From positions 1-64,000 of the forward strand of contig NZ_QZWF01000006.1 of the NCBI RefSeq assembly GCF_004187715.1: a stretch of DNA of 64,000 bases. Direction: 5' to 3'. The translations under genes were made by a program, and so were the position numbers. The notes beneath the pieces were generated by a model. The model searched no databases, had not been told where the DNA came from, and saw nothing but the letters and a program-made list of their open reading frames with translations. Numbering within the stretch: the stretch's first letter is position 1; the number at the start of each line of letters is the position of its first letter. Positions 45,895-53,716 of this stretch are shown in pieces. The DNA is from Streptomyces sp. F001. GTDB lineage: Bacteria; Actinomycetota; Actinomycetes; Streptomycetales; Streptomycetaceae.

Positions 45895-46778
45895 TCATAC
45901 CGCCTTGCCCGCCGGGCTCTCCGCAACGCCGGCCATCTCCGCGATGTCCGCCAGCATGCGCACGCTGTCGGGCTCCCGGCCCGTGAACAGCCGGAACGCG
46001 TCCGCGGCCTGGAAGACGGCCATCCCGCCCCCGTCCAAAGCGGCGCAGCCGATCGCGCGGGCGGTGCGCAGCAGTTCGGTCTCCAGCGGGCGGTAGACCA
46101 CCTCGGCGATCCACAGGCCGGGGTGCAGCAGGCCGGCGGAAGGCAGGCCGGGGTGGCGGCCATGCCGGTGGGGGTGGCGTGGACGATGCCGTCGGCGCGC
46201 TCGAGCAGGCCGGCCAGCTCCTCGGGGGCCGCCGTGACCGCCCGGCCGCTGCCGAAGTGCCGGTTCAGGGAGCCGGCGAGGGCGGCGGCCCGCTCGGGCA
46301 GTGCGTCGACGACGGTGACCTGTCCGGCGCCGAGGGTGAGCGTGGCGTGCGCGACGGCCGCACCCGCGCCGCCCGCGCCGAGCTGTACGACCCGCTCCAT
46401 CGGGGCGTCGGGCAGTCCCCGGGCGAAGGAGGCCGCGAAGCCGGTGACGTCGGTGTTGTGGCCGACGGCGCGGCCGTCCTCGAAGACGACGGTGTTGACC
46501 GCGCCCAGCGCCTCGGCCTGCGGGGCGAGCGCGTCCAGGTGGTCGATGACGAGCTGCTTGCACGGGTGGGTGATGTTCAGCCCGTCGAAGCCGAGGTCGC
46601 GGGCGGCCCGCAGCAGTTCGCCGACCGCCCCGGGCGGCACGCCGAGGATGTCGATGTCGATCAGCCGGTACAGGTAGCGCAGGCCCTGCCGGTCGGCCTC
46701 CTGCTCGTGCAGGGCCGGACTGAGCGAGGGTCCGATACCGGAACCGATCAGTCCGACGAGATACGAGTCCTTGGCCAC
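45895..46778 (-). pseudogene. Shikimate/quinate dehydrogenase with one frameshift
   Basis: From GTG 46778 (AGGAGG six bases upstream) the protein is a typical shikimate dehydrogenase: YLVGLIGSGIGPSLSPALHEQEA substrate site, FDGLNITHPCKQLVI with the catalytic Lys, AVNTVVFEDGRAVGHNTDVTGF, and cofactor loop QLGAGGAGAAVAHA. The frame breaks by -1 within 46142-46160 after HATPTGMAA. The rest (LHPGLWIAEVVYRPLETELLRTA, GCAALDGGGMAVFQAADAFRLFTG) continues in another frame to the stop at 45895. Adding one base gives exactly 294 residues. With the dehydratase it would turn quinate or shikimate into protocatechuate. A biosynthetic AroE would normally be elsewhere in the genome. Confidence 0.8.
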
Positions 46779-46813
46779 CGAGGACCTCCTGAACACCTGG
46801 AAAACAGTAATGT

Positions 46814-46827
46814 ACGAACTAGTACGT
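46814..46827. promoter_or_regulatory. Candidate TetR operator between dehydrogenase and regulator genes
   Basis: ACGAACTAGTACGT is an inverted repeat around ACTAGT with one mismatched pair, within the AT-rich stretch of the 150-base divergent gap. TetR-family sites are often of this form. It probably serves the regulator encoded at 46929. The rest of the gap shows no further structure. Confidence 0.45.
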
Positions 46828-46928
46828 TAGTCATAGCAGGCAGTCCTCGGACAGGGGAAGACTTCCGGACCGCCTTCCGACGGCGAGCTCTACAATCTCG
46901 GCACCTGCCCATCGCCCGAAGGAACCCG

Positions 46929-47594
46929 ATGACCAGCGTCGACGAAACGGCACGACCAGGCGGGCGCATCCGTGACGCCGCCCGCACCAAGGCCGAGATC
47001 CTCGACGTCGCCACCCAGGAGTTCGCCCGGGCCGGCTACGACGGCGCCCGGGTCGACGAGATCGCCGCCCGCACCCGCACCACCAAGCGGATGATCTACT
47101 ACTACTTCGGCGGCAAGGAGCAGCTCTTCACGGCCGTCCTGGAGCGGGCGTACGGCGTGATCCGCGAAGTCGAGCAGGAGCTGGACGTCGAGCACCTCGA
47201 CCCGGTCGCAGCCATCCGGCGCCTGGTGGAGGTGACCTTCGACCACCACGAGGCACACCCCGACTTCATCCGCCTGGTCAGCATCGAGAACATCCACGGC
47301 GCCGAACACATCGCCGCCTCCGAGAAGCTCGGCAGGATCGGCTCTCCGGCGCTGGACGTGATCCGCCGCATCCTGGCGTCGGGACAGGAATCCGGCCTGT
47401 TCACGGCCGACGTCGACGCCGTCGACCTGCACGCGATGATCAGCTCGTTCTGCTTCTTCCGGGTGTCCAACCGGGCCACCTTCGGCGCCCTGTTCGGCCG
47501 CGACCTGGTCGACCCCGCACAGCGCGAGCACTACCGGACCATGCTCGGCGACATGGTGATCGCCTATCTGACGGCGGAGCGCGCGACCGACTGA
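46929..47594 (+). CDS. TetR-family regulator of the quinate/shikimate-type locus
   Basis: The 221-residue protein has an N-terminal TetR HTH (KAEILDVATQEFARAGYDGARVDEIAARTRTTKRMIYYYFGGKEQLFTAVLERAY) and an all-helical C-terminal ligand domain. The frame is open well upstream, but ATG 46929 with AAGGA before it begins a normal TetR N-terminus. It faces the dehydrogenase gene and lies upstream of the transporter. A hydroaromatic effector such as shikimate or protocatechuate is inferred from position only. Confidence 0.88.
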   Translation: MTSVDETARPGGRIRDAARTKAEILDVATQEFARAGYDGARVDEIAARTRTTKRMIYYYFGGKEQLFTAVLERAYGVIREVEQELDVEHLDPVAAIRRLVEVTFDHHEAHPDFIRLVSIENIHGAEHIAASEKLGRIGSPALDVIRRILASGQESGLFTADVDAVDLHAMISSFCFFRVSNRATFGALFGRDLVDPAQREHYRTMLGDMVIAYLTAERATD

Positions 47595-47658
47595 ACGCCG
47601 CACGGCACAACCCCTTGACAGCAGGGAAACGCGGACGCAACATCCCTACCCACCGGGA

Positions 47659-47682
47659 CTAACTATCCAGTGGGTTAATTAG
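47659..47682. promoter_or_regulatory. Candidate operator before the MHS transporter
   Basis: A 24-base imperfect inverted repeat with outer arms CTAA and TTAG and inner TA/TA and CC/GG pairs (9 of 12 positions pair) lies about 77 bases upstream of the transporter start in an AT-rich patch. A possible -35 TTGACA is at 47613. It does not closely resemble the site at 46814, so the same regulator need not bind both. Confidence 0.35.
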
Positions 47683-47759
47683 CCGAAGATCCGGCCCTTC
47701 TCCCCCGCCGCTCGTTCCCTCTACGTTCTCTGCGTTGGAGTTCCCTCAAAGGAGCCGCC

Positions 47760-49106
47760 GTGTCCGTCCCCGCCCCCTCCGCCCCGCCCGGGCAGCCGAA
47801 GAAGGCCGCGGCAGCGGCCTGGATCGGCAGCGCCCTGGAGTACTACGACTTCTTCATCTACGGCAGCGCGGCCGCCCTGATCTTCCCCGAGGTCTTCTTC
47901 GACGAGTCCGACCCGGCCACGGCCACCCTGCTGTCGCTGGCCACCTTCGGCGTCGCCTACGCCGCCCGCCCCATCGGCGCCCTCTTCCTCGGACACTTCG
48001 GCGACCGGGTGGGCCGTAAGAAGATCATGGTCTTCACGCTGATGCTGATGGGCATCTCCACGTTCCTCATCGGCTGTCTGCCCACGCGCGCCCAGGTGGG
48101 GACCCTCGCGCCCGTCCTGCTGGTCCTGTGCCGCGTGCTGCAGGGCATATCGGCGGCCGGCGAGCAGGCCAGCGCCAACTCCATGACGCTGGAACACGCG
48201 CCACCGAACCGGCGCGGCTTCTTCACCAGCTTCACCCTCAGCGGCACCCAGGGCGGCCAGCTGCTGGCCACCCTTGTCTTCATCCCCGTCGCCGCGCTCC
48301 CCGAGGAGCATCTGATGTCCTGGGGCTGGCGCGTGCCGTTCTGGCTGAGCGTCGCCGTCGCGGTCGTCGGCTACGTCATCCGCCGCAAGCTGGACGAGAC
48401 CCCGGCGTTCGAGCAGCAGACCGCCACCGAGGGCGTCGCGAAACTGCCGCTGGCGGTACTGCTGCGCGAACACCGGGCGGACGTCCTCCGGGTGATCGCG
48501 GGCGCACTGATCGCCTCCGTCAGCACGATCTTCACGGTCTGGGCGCTGTCGTACGCCACCAGCGACTCGGTCGGCATGAGCCGCTCCTCCATGCTGTGGG
48601 TGGGCGCCCTCGCCAACGTCGTCGCGCTCGCCGCGATCCCGCTGTGGGCCACGCTGTCGGACCGTATCGGCCGCCGCCCGGTGTACCTGGTCGGCGCCGT
48701 CGGCAGCGCCATCACGATGTTCCTCTACCTCTGGGCGATCTCCACCGGCTCGTACCCGCTGACCCTGCTGCTGGGCATCGTCGCCTTCGGTGTCGTCTAC
48801 AGCGCCGCGAACGGGGTGTGGCCCTCCTTCTACGGCGAGATGTTCTCCACCCGGGTACGCCTGTCCGGCATGGCGATCGGCACGCAGATCGGCTTCGCGG
48901 TCGCCGGTTTCGCGGTCACCTTCGCCGCGCAGATCGCCGGCCCCGACGGCGACGACTGGTCCTCCGTGGCCCTGTTCACCGCGGCCCTGTGCATCCCGCC
49001 GGTGATCGCCGCACTCTCCGCCCGCGAGACCCACAAGGTGCCCACGGAACACCTCGGCGTGCGAACTCCCCGCGAGGCCGCGCAGCCGGAGACGGTGACG
49101 GCCTGA
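47760..49106 (+). CDS. MHS-type MFS transporter (shikimate/quinate importer-like)
   Basis: The 448-residue protein has 12 membrane segments and the metabolite:H+ symporter pattern: WIGSALEYYDFFIYGSAAALIFPEVFF, GHFGDRVGRKKIM, RVLQGISAAGEQASANSM and ATLSDRIGRRPVYL. The GTG start has AAAGGAG seven bases upstream. ShiA-like proteins of this family take up shikimate or dehydroshikimate, which matches the enzymes encoded nearby. The gene itself is intact although the two enzyme genes are frameshifted. It is unlike the MHS transporter at 23006 in detail, so it is not a recent duplicate. Confidence 0.88.
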   Translation: MSVPAPSAPPGQPKKAAAAAWIGSALEYYDFFIYGSAAALIFPEVFFDESDPATATLLSLATFGVAYAARPIGALFLGHFGDRVGRKKIMVFTLMLMGISTFLIGCLPTRAQVGTLAPVLLVLCRVLQGISAAGEQASANSMTLEHAPPNRRGFFTSFTLSGTQGGQLLATLVFIPVAALPEEHLMSWGWRVPFWLSVAVAVVGYVIRRKLDETPAFEQQTATEGVAKLPLAVLLREHRADVLRVIAGALIASVSTIFTVWALSYATSDSVGMSRSSMLWVGALANVVALAAIPLWATLSDRIGRRPVYLVGAVGSAITMFLYLWAISTGSYPLTLLLGIVAFGVVYSAANGVWPSFYGEMFSTRVRLSGMAIGTQIGFAVAGFAVTFAAQIAGPDGDDWSSVALFTAALCIPPVIAALSARETHKVPTEHLGVRTPREAAQPETVTA

Positions 49107-49114
49107 CCCACACG

Positions 49115-49152
49115 TCCGAGCCCCGGATGCCGTCAGGGCTCCGGGGCTCGGA
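49115..49152 (+). terminator. Hairpin terminator after the MHS transporter
   Basis: Thirteen-base arms, TCCGAGCCCCGGA at 49115-49127 and its complement at 49140-49152, enclose a 12-base loop. It begins 8 bases past the stop and separates the transporter from the repeat-containing gene downstream. Confidence 0.75.
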
Positions 49153-49226
49153 GTTATGGGCGATCCCGGCGGGCGGCAAGCACCAGCAGCGCTCTTGACG
49201 TCCTTTGACTATCGTTGCCCGATCAC

Positions 49227-49991
49227 ATGAGCGGGCGAAGAGAGGCGGACGAGGACGTGGCGGGGGCCGGGTGGATACGGGTGCCGGTCGGGGACGACGC
49301 GGCGCGGTGGGCGACGCGGGGGCACAGCCACAAGGTGCTGCTCGTCGTGCACAACGTGACCTCGGCGACCCGGCTCCTCGACATCCTGCCCCTCTTCCAC
49401 GACGACTTCCGGGTGCAGCTGCTGGCGACGAGCCCGGAGTCGTCGGCGTTCCGAGCGGGCCTCGCCGAGCTGCTGGCGGACACGGAGGTTCCCGTGCTGC
49501 CCTGGGAACAGGCGGTTGCCACTCCGGTCGACCTCGCGATCTCGGCGAGCTTCGGCGGTCAACTCCGAGCGCTTTCCGGCAACTTGACCGTGATGTCACA
49601 TGGTGTCGGATACACTAAGAGGCTGGCGACACCCAACACCCAACACCCAACACCCAACACCCAACACCCAACACCCAACACCCGGCAGCGGGCGAGCGGG
49701 GGAAGCCGGGGCAGCGCCCGTCTTCGGGATGTCAAGGGAGTGGCTGCTCACCGAGGACGGAACGCCCGTCGCCGACACGCTCGTGCTTTCCCATCCCGAG
49801 CAGTACGAGCGCCTGCGCACCGTCTGCCCCGAGACCGCGTCCTCAGCCGTACTCGCCGGGGACCCCTGCTGGGATCGCATGCTGGCGGCCCGCACGTATC
49901 GCGACCGCTTCCGCCGGGCCCTCGAAGTGGGCCGGGGCCGACGTCTGATCGTCCTCACCTCCACCTGGAACCCCGAGTCGCTCTTCGGTGA
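49227..49991 (+). CDS. 5' half of a two-domain glycosyltransferase-like protein, out of frame after a 7 bp repeat
   Basis: From ATG 49227 (GTG 49257 is an alternative) the first 134 residues form a Rossmann-like domain (HKVLLVVHNVTSATRLLDILPLFHDDFRVQLL, PVDLAISASFGGQL, LTVMSHGVGYTKRLA). The 7 bp repeat follows, reading TPNTQHP. Past the repeat this frame (254 residues in all) turns into Arg-rich shadow sequence and stops at 49991, while the second domain continues in the +1 frame. With 3, 6 or 9 repeat copies instead of 7, both halves would join into one 596-residue protein. It is probably a single gene caught in an OFF state or misread by one repeat. The fold suggests a GT-B or CDP-glycerol-transferase-like enzyme; the activity is unknown. 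Confidence 0.7.
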   Translation: MSGRREADEDVAGAGWIRVPVGDDAARWATRGHSHKVLLVVHNVTSATRLLDILPLFHDDFRVQLLATSPESSAFRAGLAELLADTEVPVLPWEQAVATPVDLAISASFGGQLRALSGNLTVMSHGVGYTKRLATPNTQHPTPNTQHPTPNTRQRASGGSRGSARLRDVKGVAAHRGRNARRRHARAFPSRAVRAPAHRLPRDRVLSRTRRGPLLGSHAGGPHVSRPLPPGPRSGPGPTSDRPHLHLEPRVALR

Positions 49992-51024
49992 CGACGGAGA
50001 TGACGTACTGCCGTCCCTCCTGCCACGTCTGACCTCGGAGTTGCCGACGGACGAGTACCGCCTCGCTGCCGTCCTGCACCCCAACATCTGGCACGGTCAC
50101 GGCCCCGGCCAGATCCGCGCCTGGCTCCATCGCGCCCGGCGCGCCGGCCTGGCTCTGATCGACCCCCTGGAGGGCTGGCGGCAGGCCCTGATCGCCGCCG
50201 ACGCGGTGATCGGCGACCACGGCTCGGTCACCTACTACGCCGCCGCCCTCGGTACACCGGTGCTCCTGGGCGCCGCCCCCCTCTCCGGTCTCGCCCCGGA
50301 CGCCCCGGTCCACGAGTTCGTGCGCACCGCACCCCGTCTGGACCCCGCGCTCCCCCTCCGTCCCCAGCTGGAGACGCTGCTCGACCACCACCGGCCTCCG
50401 CCGGAACCGGCCGAGTTCACCAGCTCGGTGCCCGGCCAGTCGGCGACCCGGCTGCGCCGCCACTTCTACGACGTCATCGGCATCCCCGAACCCGACGGCC
50501 CCGCCCACCTCGAACCGCTCCCGCTGCCGCCGTACGAACCGTCGGTTCACACCGCGCCCCTCCTTGTGCTCACCCGGCTGCTGGGCTCCGGCGAGGTCGC
50601 CGTCACGCGGTACGCGGGCCCGATTGCGCCGGACGACGACACGGGCGAGGCCCACATCGCCGTCCACGAGGACACCTGGGAGACGGACCAACTGGACCTC
50701 GCCGACGTGGTGTTCCGGTACAGCGACGCCGACGATCCGCGTTTCGGCTCCCCCGCCCTGTGGACGGCGGAGGTCCTGGACCGGCATCCGCACTGCGCAC
50801 TCGCGGCCTACGTCACCGGCCCGAGGTCCTGTGTGCTGCGCACGCGCGCGGGAGCACTGCTGCGTCTGGACTCCGACTCCGGCACGGACGCCGACCCGGC
50901 CGCGTACGCCTCCGCCTTCCATGCATGGCTCGCGGCCGGCAAGTCCCTGGACGAGCTGACCGCACAGGGGCTGATGGTCCGAACGGGTGAGACCGGGCAC
51001 CGGGTCGCGGTCACTCCGGTGTGA
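49600..51024 (+). CDS. 3' half of the two-domain glycosyltransferase-like protein
   Basis: The open frame begins upstream of the repeat, but I see no ribosome-binding site for its ATG at 49600, so it is probably not an independent gene. After the repeat the protein reads VFGMSREWLLTEDGTPVADTLVLSHPEQYERL, RRLIVLTSTWNPESLFGD, LAAVLHPNIWHGHG, ADAVIGDHGSVTYYAAALGTPVLLGAA. The last block resembles the sugar-nucleotide or polyol-phosphate site of GT-B/CDP-glycerol glycerophosphotransferase-like proteins. A less conserved C-terminal region follows. It ends 14 bases inside the convergent STAND-like gene. Function is inferred from fold alone. Confidence 0.7.
   Translation: MVSDTLRGWRHPTPNTQHPTPNTQHPTPGSGRAGEAGAAPVFGMSREWLLTEDGTPVADTLVLSHPEQYERLRTVCPETASSAVLAGDPCWDRMLAARTYRDRFRRALEVGRGRRLIVLTSTWNPESLFGDDGDDVLPSLLPRLTSELPTDEYRLAAVLHPNIWHGHGPGQIRAWLHRARRAGLALIDPLEGWRQALIAADAVIGDHGSVTYYAAALGTPVLLGAAPLSGLAPDAPVHEFVRTAPRLDPALPLRPQLETLLDHHRPPPEPAEFTSSVPGQSATRLRRHFYDVIGIPEPDGPAHLEPLPLPPYEPSVHTAPLLVLTRLLGSGEVAVTRYAGPIAPDDDTGEAHIAVHEDTWETDQLDLADVVFRYSDADDPRFGSPALWTAEVLDRHPHCALAAYVTGPRSCVLRTRAGALLRLDSDSGTDADPAAYASAFHAWLAAGKSLDELTAQGLMVRTGETGHRVAVTPV
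49629..49683 (+). repeat. Heptanucleotide tandem repeat, seven copies of ACCCAAC
   Basis: Positions 49631-49679 hold seven perfect ACCCAAC units, with AC before and ACCC after. Seven is coprime with three, so every three copies encode the heptapeptide TPNTQHP in any frame, none of which contains a stop. Gain or loss of one copy changes the downstream frame. The other strand carries eight GGG tracts separated by TGTT, a G-quadruplex pattern. It sits exactly between the two domains of the surrounding gene. Confidence 0.97.
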
Positions 51025-53098
51025 CGCACCGTTCCCGCAGCATCCGCAGACGGGCCACGTGATACTCGGCCTTTTCCGCGGAAAGGGCTGCGATCGCCTC
51101 CTCGATCAACGGCAGGGCTGCCACGAACTCACCGCTGTCCAGGCGGGTTTCGGCGAGGTCGGTGAGAGTGCGGGCGGTGTTGTAGGCCTCGCCGCTGTCC
51201 CGGAAGAAGCGCAGGGCGCCTTCCAGTCGCCGTACGGCCTCGTCACGGCGGCCCAGACCGCGCAGTGCTCGCCCTCGGTGCCGCTGCAGCAGGGCGCGGG
51301 CGCGCGGCAGGTCGGCGGCGCCCTCGTCGACGGGACCGATGCCGTCGAGGATGCCGTCCGCCTCCTCGAAGCAGGCGTACGCCTCCGCGAATCGCCACTG
51401 GCGCAGCCGTAACAGGCCCAGGAACTCCACGGCGGAGGCATGGCCGCGGACGTGTCCCGCGGCCTGCTCGTCCCGGGCGGCCGCGAGCGCCTCCGGCTCG
51501 GCCTCGTCCCAGTGGCGCAACTCGGTGAGGGCATGGGCGAGTTGGGCGTGCAGGGCACCGGCGGTCCGGGTGCCGGGGAAAAGCTCGTCGGCGGTGCGGG
51601 CACCGGTCCGCAGGGCGGGCAGCAGAACCTCGTGGTGTCCGGCCTTGAGCTGGAGCGGCCACAAGGCCTGGCAGAGCAGGACGAGCGTGTCCCTGTCCCC
51701 GAACTCGTCAGCCGCGCGTACGGCCTCCACGAGGTTGGGCGTCTCTGCGGCCAGGGCGGCAACGGCTGCACCCCTGTCCGGGTAGGAGACAGGCGAGTCC
51801 GCGTCGGGGACCCGCCAGCTCTCCGGGAGGGCCGCCCGCGCCGCGCCCACGGCCAGGTCCCGGTAGCCCTCGACGACTCGGGCCACGGCGGCGGAACAGA
51901 CCGCGATGCCGTCGACGGCGGCGGCCGTGCGCTCGGCATGGGCGCGCACCGCGGGGCGGTAGCGGTAACGGCCGGTGTCGGTGCGTTCGAGGAGGAGCGC
52001 GTCGACGAGTGCCTCCAGGAGCGCGGGGACTTCGGCGAGGTCGAGGTCGGCGGCGCGTGCCGCGGCCGCGGCGTCGAGGGCGGGCCAGCCACGGAGGCCG
52101 GCGAGGCGGTACAGGCGGGCCGCCTGCGGGGTCAGCCGGCGGTACGAGTCCTCGGCGGCGGCACGGACCGGGTCGCTCTCGGGCACGGCGGGGCCTCCGG
52201 CTGCGGGGCGGGTCGGCGAGGCGGGTGCGGCGGCGCGCAGGGCGTAGGGGGAGCCCGCGCAGCGGTCGAGTACGGCGGGCAGGGTGGCTCGGGCGGCGGT
52301 GACCGCGGGTTTCCCGGCCAGCTCGGTGAGCAGCCGCACGGCGTCCCGCCGGGCCAGCGGACCGACCGCGATCGGCAGGGCGTCCAGGCCGATGAGCCGG
52401 TGCCGGGCGACGACGATCGTGAACACACCGGGCGCCGAGGTCAGCAGCGGCTGCACCTGCGCGGCGGTCCGGGCGTGGTCGAGCACGAGGAGCAGCCGCC
52501 GGTCGGCCACACAGCGCCGGAGGAGGTCGGCGCGGTCCTCGGCGGCCGGGGGTATCTCCTCGTCCGGCAGGCCCAGGCCGCGCAGCAGAGTGCGCAGGAG
52601 CGCCTCGGGGGTGCGGGCGCGCAGATCGGCGTACAACTGACCGTCGGGGAAGCGGGCGGTCTGCCGCCAGCCCCAGTGGACGGCCAGTGTGCTGGTGCCG
52701 ATGCCTTCGGGGCCGTAGAGGAGAACGCGGCGGGGGCGTCCGTCGAAGGAGCGCTTCGCCTCCTTGTCGAGGAGTTTCAGGGCCTGTTGACGGTCCGTGA
52801 AGAAGCGTGGTGCGTCGGGAAGGCTCGGGCGCCCCGACGCGTTCGGGAGGCGGACGCTGCCCGCGAACGTGGACCAGGCGGCGGCCAGTTGAGGATCGTC
52901 GTGCAGTCGCTCGTGCACCAGGCGGGCCACGTCGTCCAGTTGACCGGGCGTGGTGGGCGCGGGCACCTCGCGTCCGGCGATACGGCGGACCAGACCGCCG
53001 GCCGACTCCCAGGCCCACCTGCCGGCTTCGTTCGCCATGCCGGCCCCGACGGCTCCGAGCACCGCGCCGATGGCCCCCACCGAGATCGGATCCACCAT
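51011..53098 (-). CDS. STAND/NB-ARC-like NTPase with C-terminal TPR region, P-loop Lys replaced
   Basis: The 695-residue protein begins at ATG 53098 (GGGGGA nine bases upstream). A short glycine-rich N-terminal segment (PISVGAIGAVLGAVGAGMANE) may associate with membranes or oligomerise. The nucleotide site follows at 129-137, reading GPEGIGTST, where the invariant Walker A Lys is Thr135. Walker B RRLLLVLDHA is present. A winged-helix part (LTPQAARLYRLAGLRGWPALD) and several TPR-like helical repeats follow to the C-terminus (LAHALTELRHWDEAEPEALAA, RALRGLGRRDEAVRRLEGAL). STAND proteins are signalling switches; here ATP hydrolysis may be weak or lost. It converges on the repeat-containing gene with a 14-base overlap. 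Regulatory or defence roles are both possible. Confidence 0.82.
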   Translation of the reverse strand: MVDPISVGAIGAVLGAVGAGMANEAGRWAWESAGGLVRRIAGREVPAPTTPGQLDDVARLVHERLHDDPQLAAAWSTFAGSVRLPNASGRPSLPDAPRFFTDRQQALKLLDKEAKRSFDGRPRRVLLYGPEGIGTSTLAVHWGWRQTARFPDGQLYADLRARTPEALLRTLLRGLGLPDEEIPPAAEDRADLLRRCVADRRLLLVLDHARTAAQVQPLLTSAPGVFTIVVARHRLIGLDALPIAVGPLARRDAVRLLTELAGKPAVTAARATLPAVLDRCAGSPYALRAAAPASPTRPAAGGPAVPESDPVRAAAEDSYRRLTPQAARLYRLAGLRGWPALDAAAAARAADLDLAEVPALLEALVDALLLERTDTGRYRYRPAVRAHAERTAAAVDGIAVCSAAVARVVEGYRDLAVGAARAALPESWRVPDADSPVSYPDRGAAVAALAAETPNLVEAVRAADEFGDRDTLVLLCQALWPLQLKAGHHEVLLPALRTGARTADELFPGTRTAGALHAQLAHALTELRHWDEAEPEALAAARDEQAAGHVRGHASAVEFLGLLRLRQWRFAEAYACFEEADGILDGIGPVDEGAADLPRARALLQRHRGRALRGLGRRDEAVRRLEGALRFFRDSGEAYNTARTLTDLAETRLDSGEFVAALPLIEEAIAALSAEKAEYHVARLRMLRERCVTPE

Positions 53099-53124
53099 GC
53101 CGCGCATTCCCCCGTCCAGGTCTC

Positions 53125-53138
53125 GGTTGTGATCAACC
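53125..53138. promoter_or_regulatory. Short inverted repeat upstream of the STAND-like gene
   Basis: GGTTGTGATCAACC, 27 bases before the STAND gene start, has perfect five-base arms around TGAT. It may be an operator. The rest of the 112-base gap to the oxidoreductase gene shows nothing else. Confidence 0.25.
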
Positions 53139-53210
53139 CTAGCGGCATGTGACGGCGCATCAAGGCGCGTACCGGAGCACCCGCTTGAATCTGCCACCTG
53201 GCGAAATGAA

Positions 53211-53636
53211 CTAGCCCCGCGGGGCGCCGTACGCCCTCTCCACCCTTAGCCTCACCACCAGTCGACGGTCGCGGATCATGGCGGCGCGGTAGTCGTCCCA
53301 GTCGGGGTGTTCGCCCTCGATGTCACGGTAGAGGCGGACGAGCTCCTCGACCGTTTCGTCGCACGGGTCTGCGGCCACCGGCGAGAGGTCGGCGGTGCCG
53401 TCGACGACCGTGTAGGCCCACCGGTCGGCGGTGGTCACGTGGTACGACGCCCGGGGGTCGCGGCGCAGGTTGCGGGTCTTGGCGCGGTCGTCGGTGACCG
53501 AGATCCGAATGGTCCGCTCCTCCGGGTAGTAGGCGTGCATGACGTTCGACAGCTGGGGGCGGCCGTCGCGCCGGAGGGTGACCAGCACCCCGCTGTGACC
53601 TTCGGAGAGCAGCTTCAGCAGTGCGTCCTCACTCAT
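53211..53636 (-). CDS. PPOX-class F420- or FMN-dependent oxidoreductase
   Basis: This 141-residue split-barrel flavin/deazaflavin protein has the family pattern ALLKLLSEGHSGVLVTLRRDGRPQLSNVMHAYY, then TIRISVTDDRAKTRNLRRDPRASYHV. Members reduce small substrates with F420H2 or FMNH2, and some detoxify compounds. The gene is transcribed divergently from a TetR regulator with two operator palindromes between, so it is probably controlled by that regulator together with the MFS exporter. Confidence 0.86.
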   Translation of the reverse strand: MSEDALLKLLSEGHSGVLVTLRRDGRPQLSNVMHAYYPEERTIRISVTDDRAKTRNLRRDPRASYHVTTADRWAYTVVDGTADLSPVAADPCDETVEELVRLYRDIEGEHPDWDDYRAAMIRDRRLVVRLRVERAYGAPRG

Positions 53637-53678
53637 GACTCGGTAAACCGCCCGTACATGGCCTCACATTCCCCATGA

Positions 53679-53693
53679 GTAGACAGCGTCTAC
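53679..53693. promoter_or_regulatory. TetR operator 1 (upstream palindrome)
   Basis: GTAGACAGCGTCTAC has perfect six-base arms around AGC. It lies in the 79-base divergent gap between the oxidoreductase and TetR genes, 24 bases centre to centre from a second similar site. Confidence 0.75.
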
Positions 53694-53703
53694 GGCGGGC
53701 TGG

Positions 53704-53716
53704 TAGACACTGTCTA
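53704..53716. promoter_or_regulatory. TetR operator 2, overlapping the TetR start codon
   Basis: TAGACACTGTCTA is a perfect inverted repeat around C, and its last base is the A of the TetR ATG. It shares the TAGAC/GTCTA half-site with the upstream palindrome. Binding here would block the regulator's own transcription start or translation start, implying tight autorepression. Confidence 0.75.

Noticed and set aside
49629..49683. Tandem repeat considered as a CRISPR array
   Set aside because: The units are 7 bases with no spacers and no cas genes nearby. It is a simple tandem repeat inside a coding sequence.
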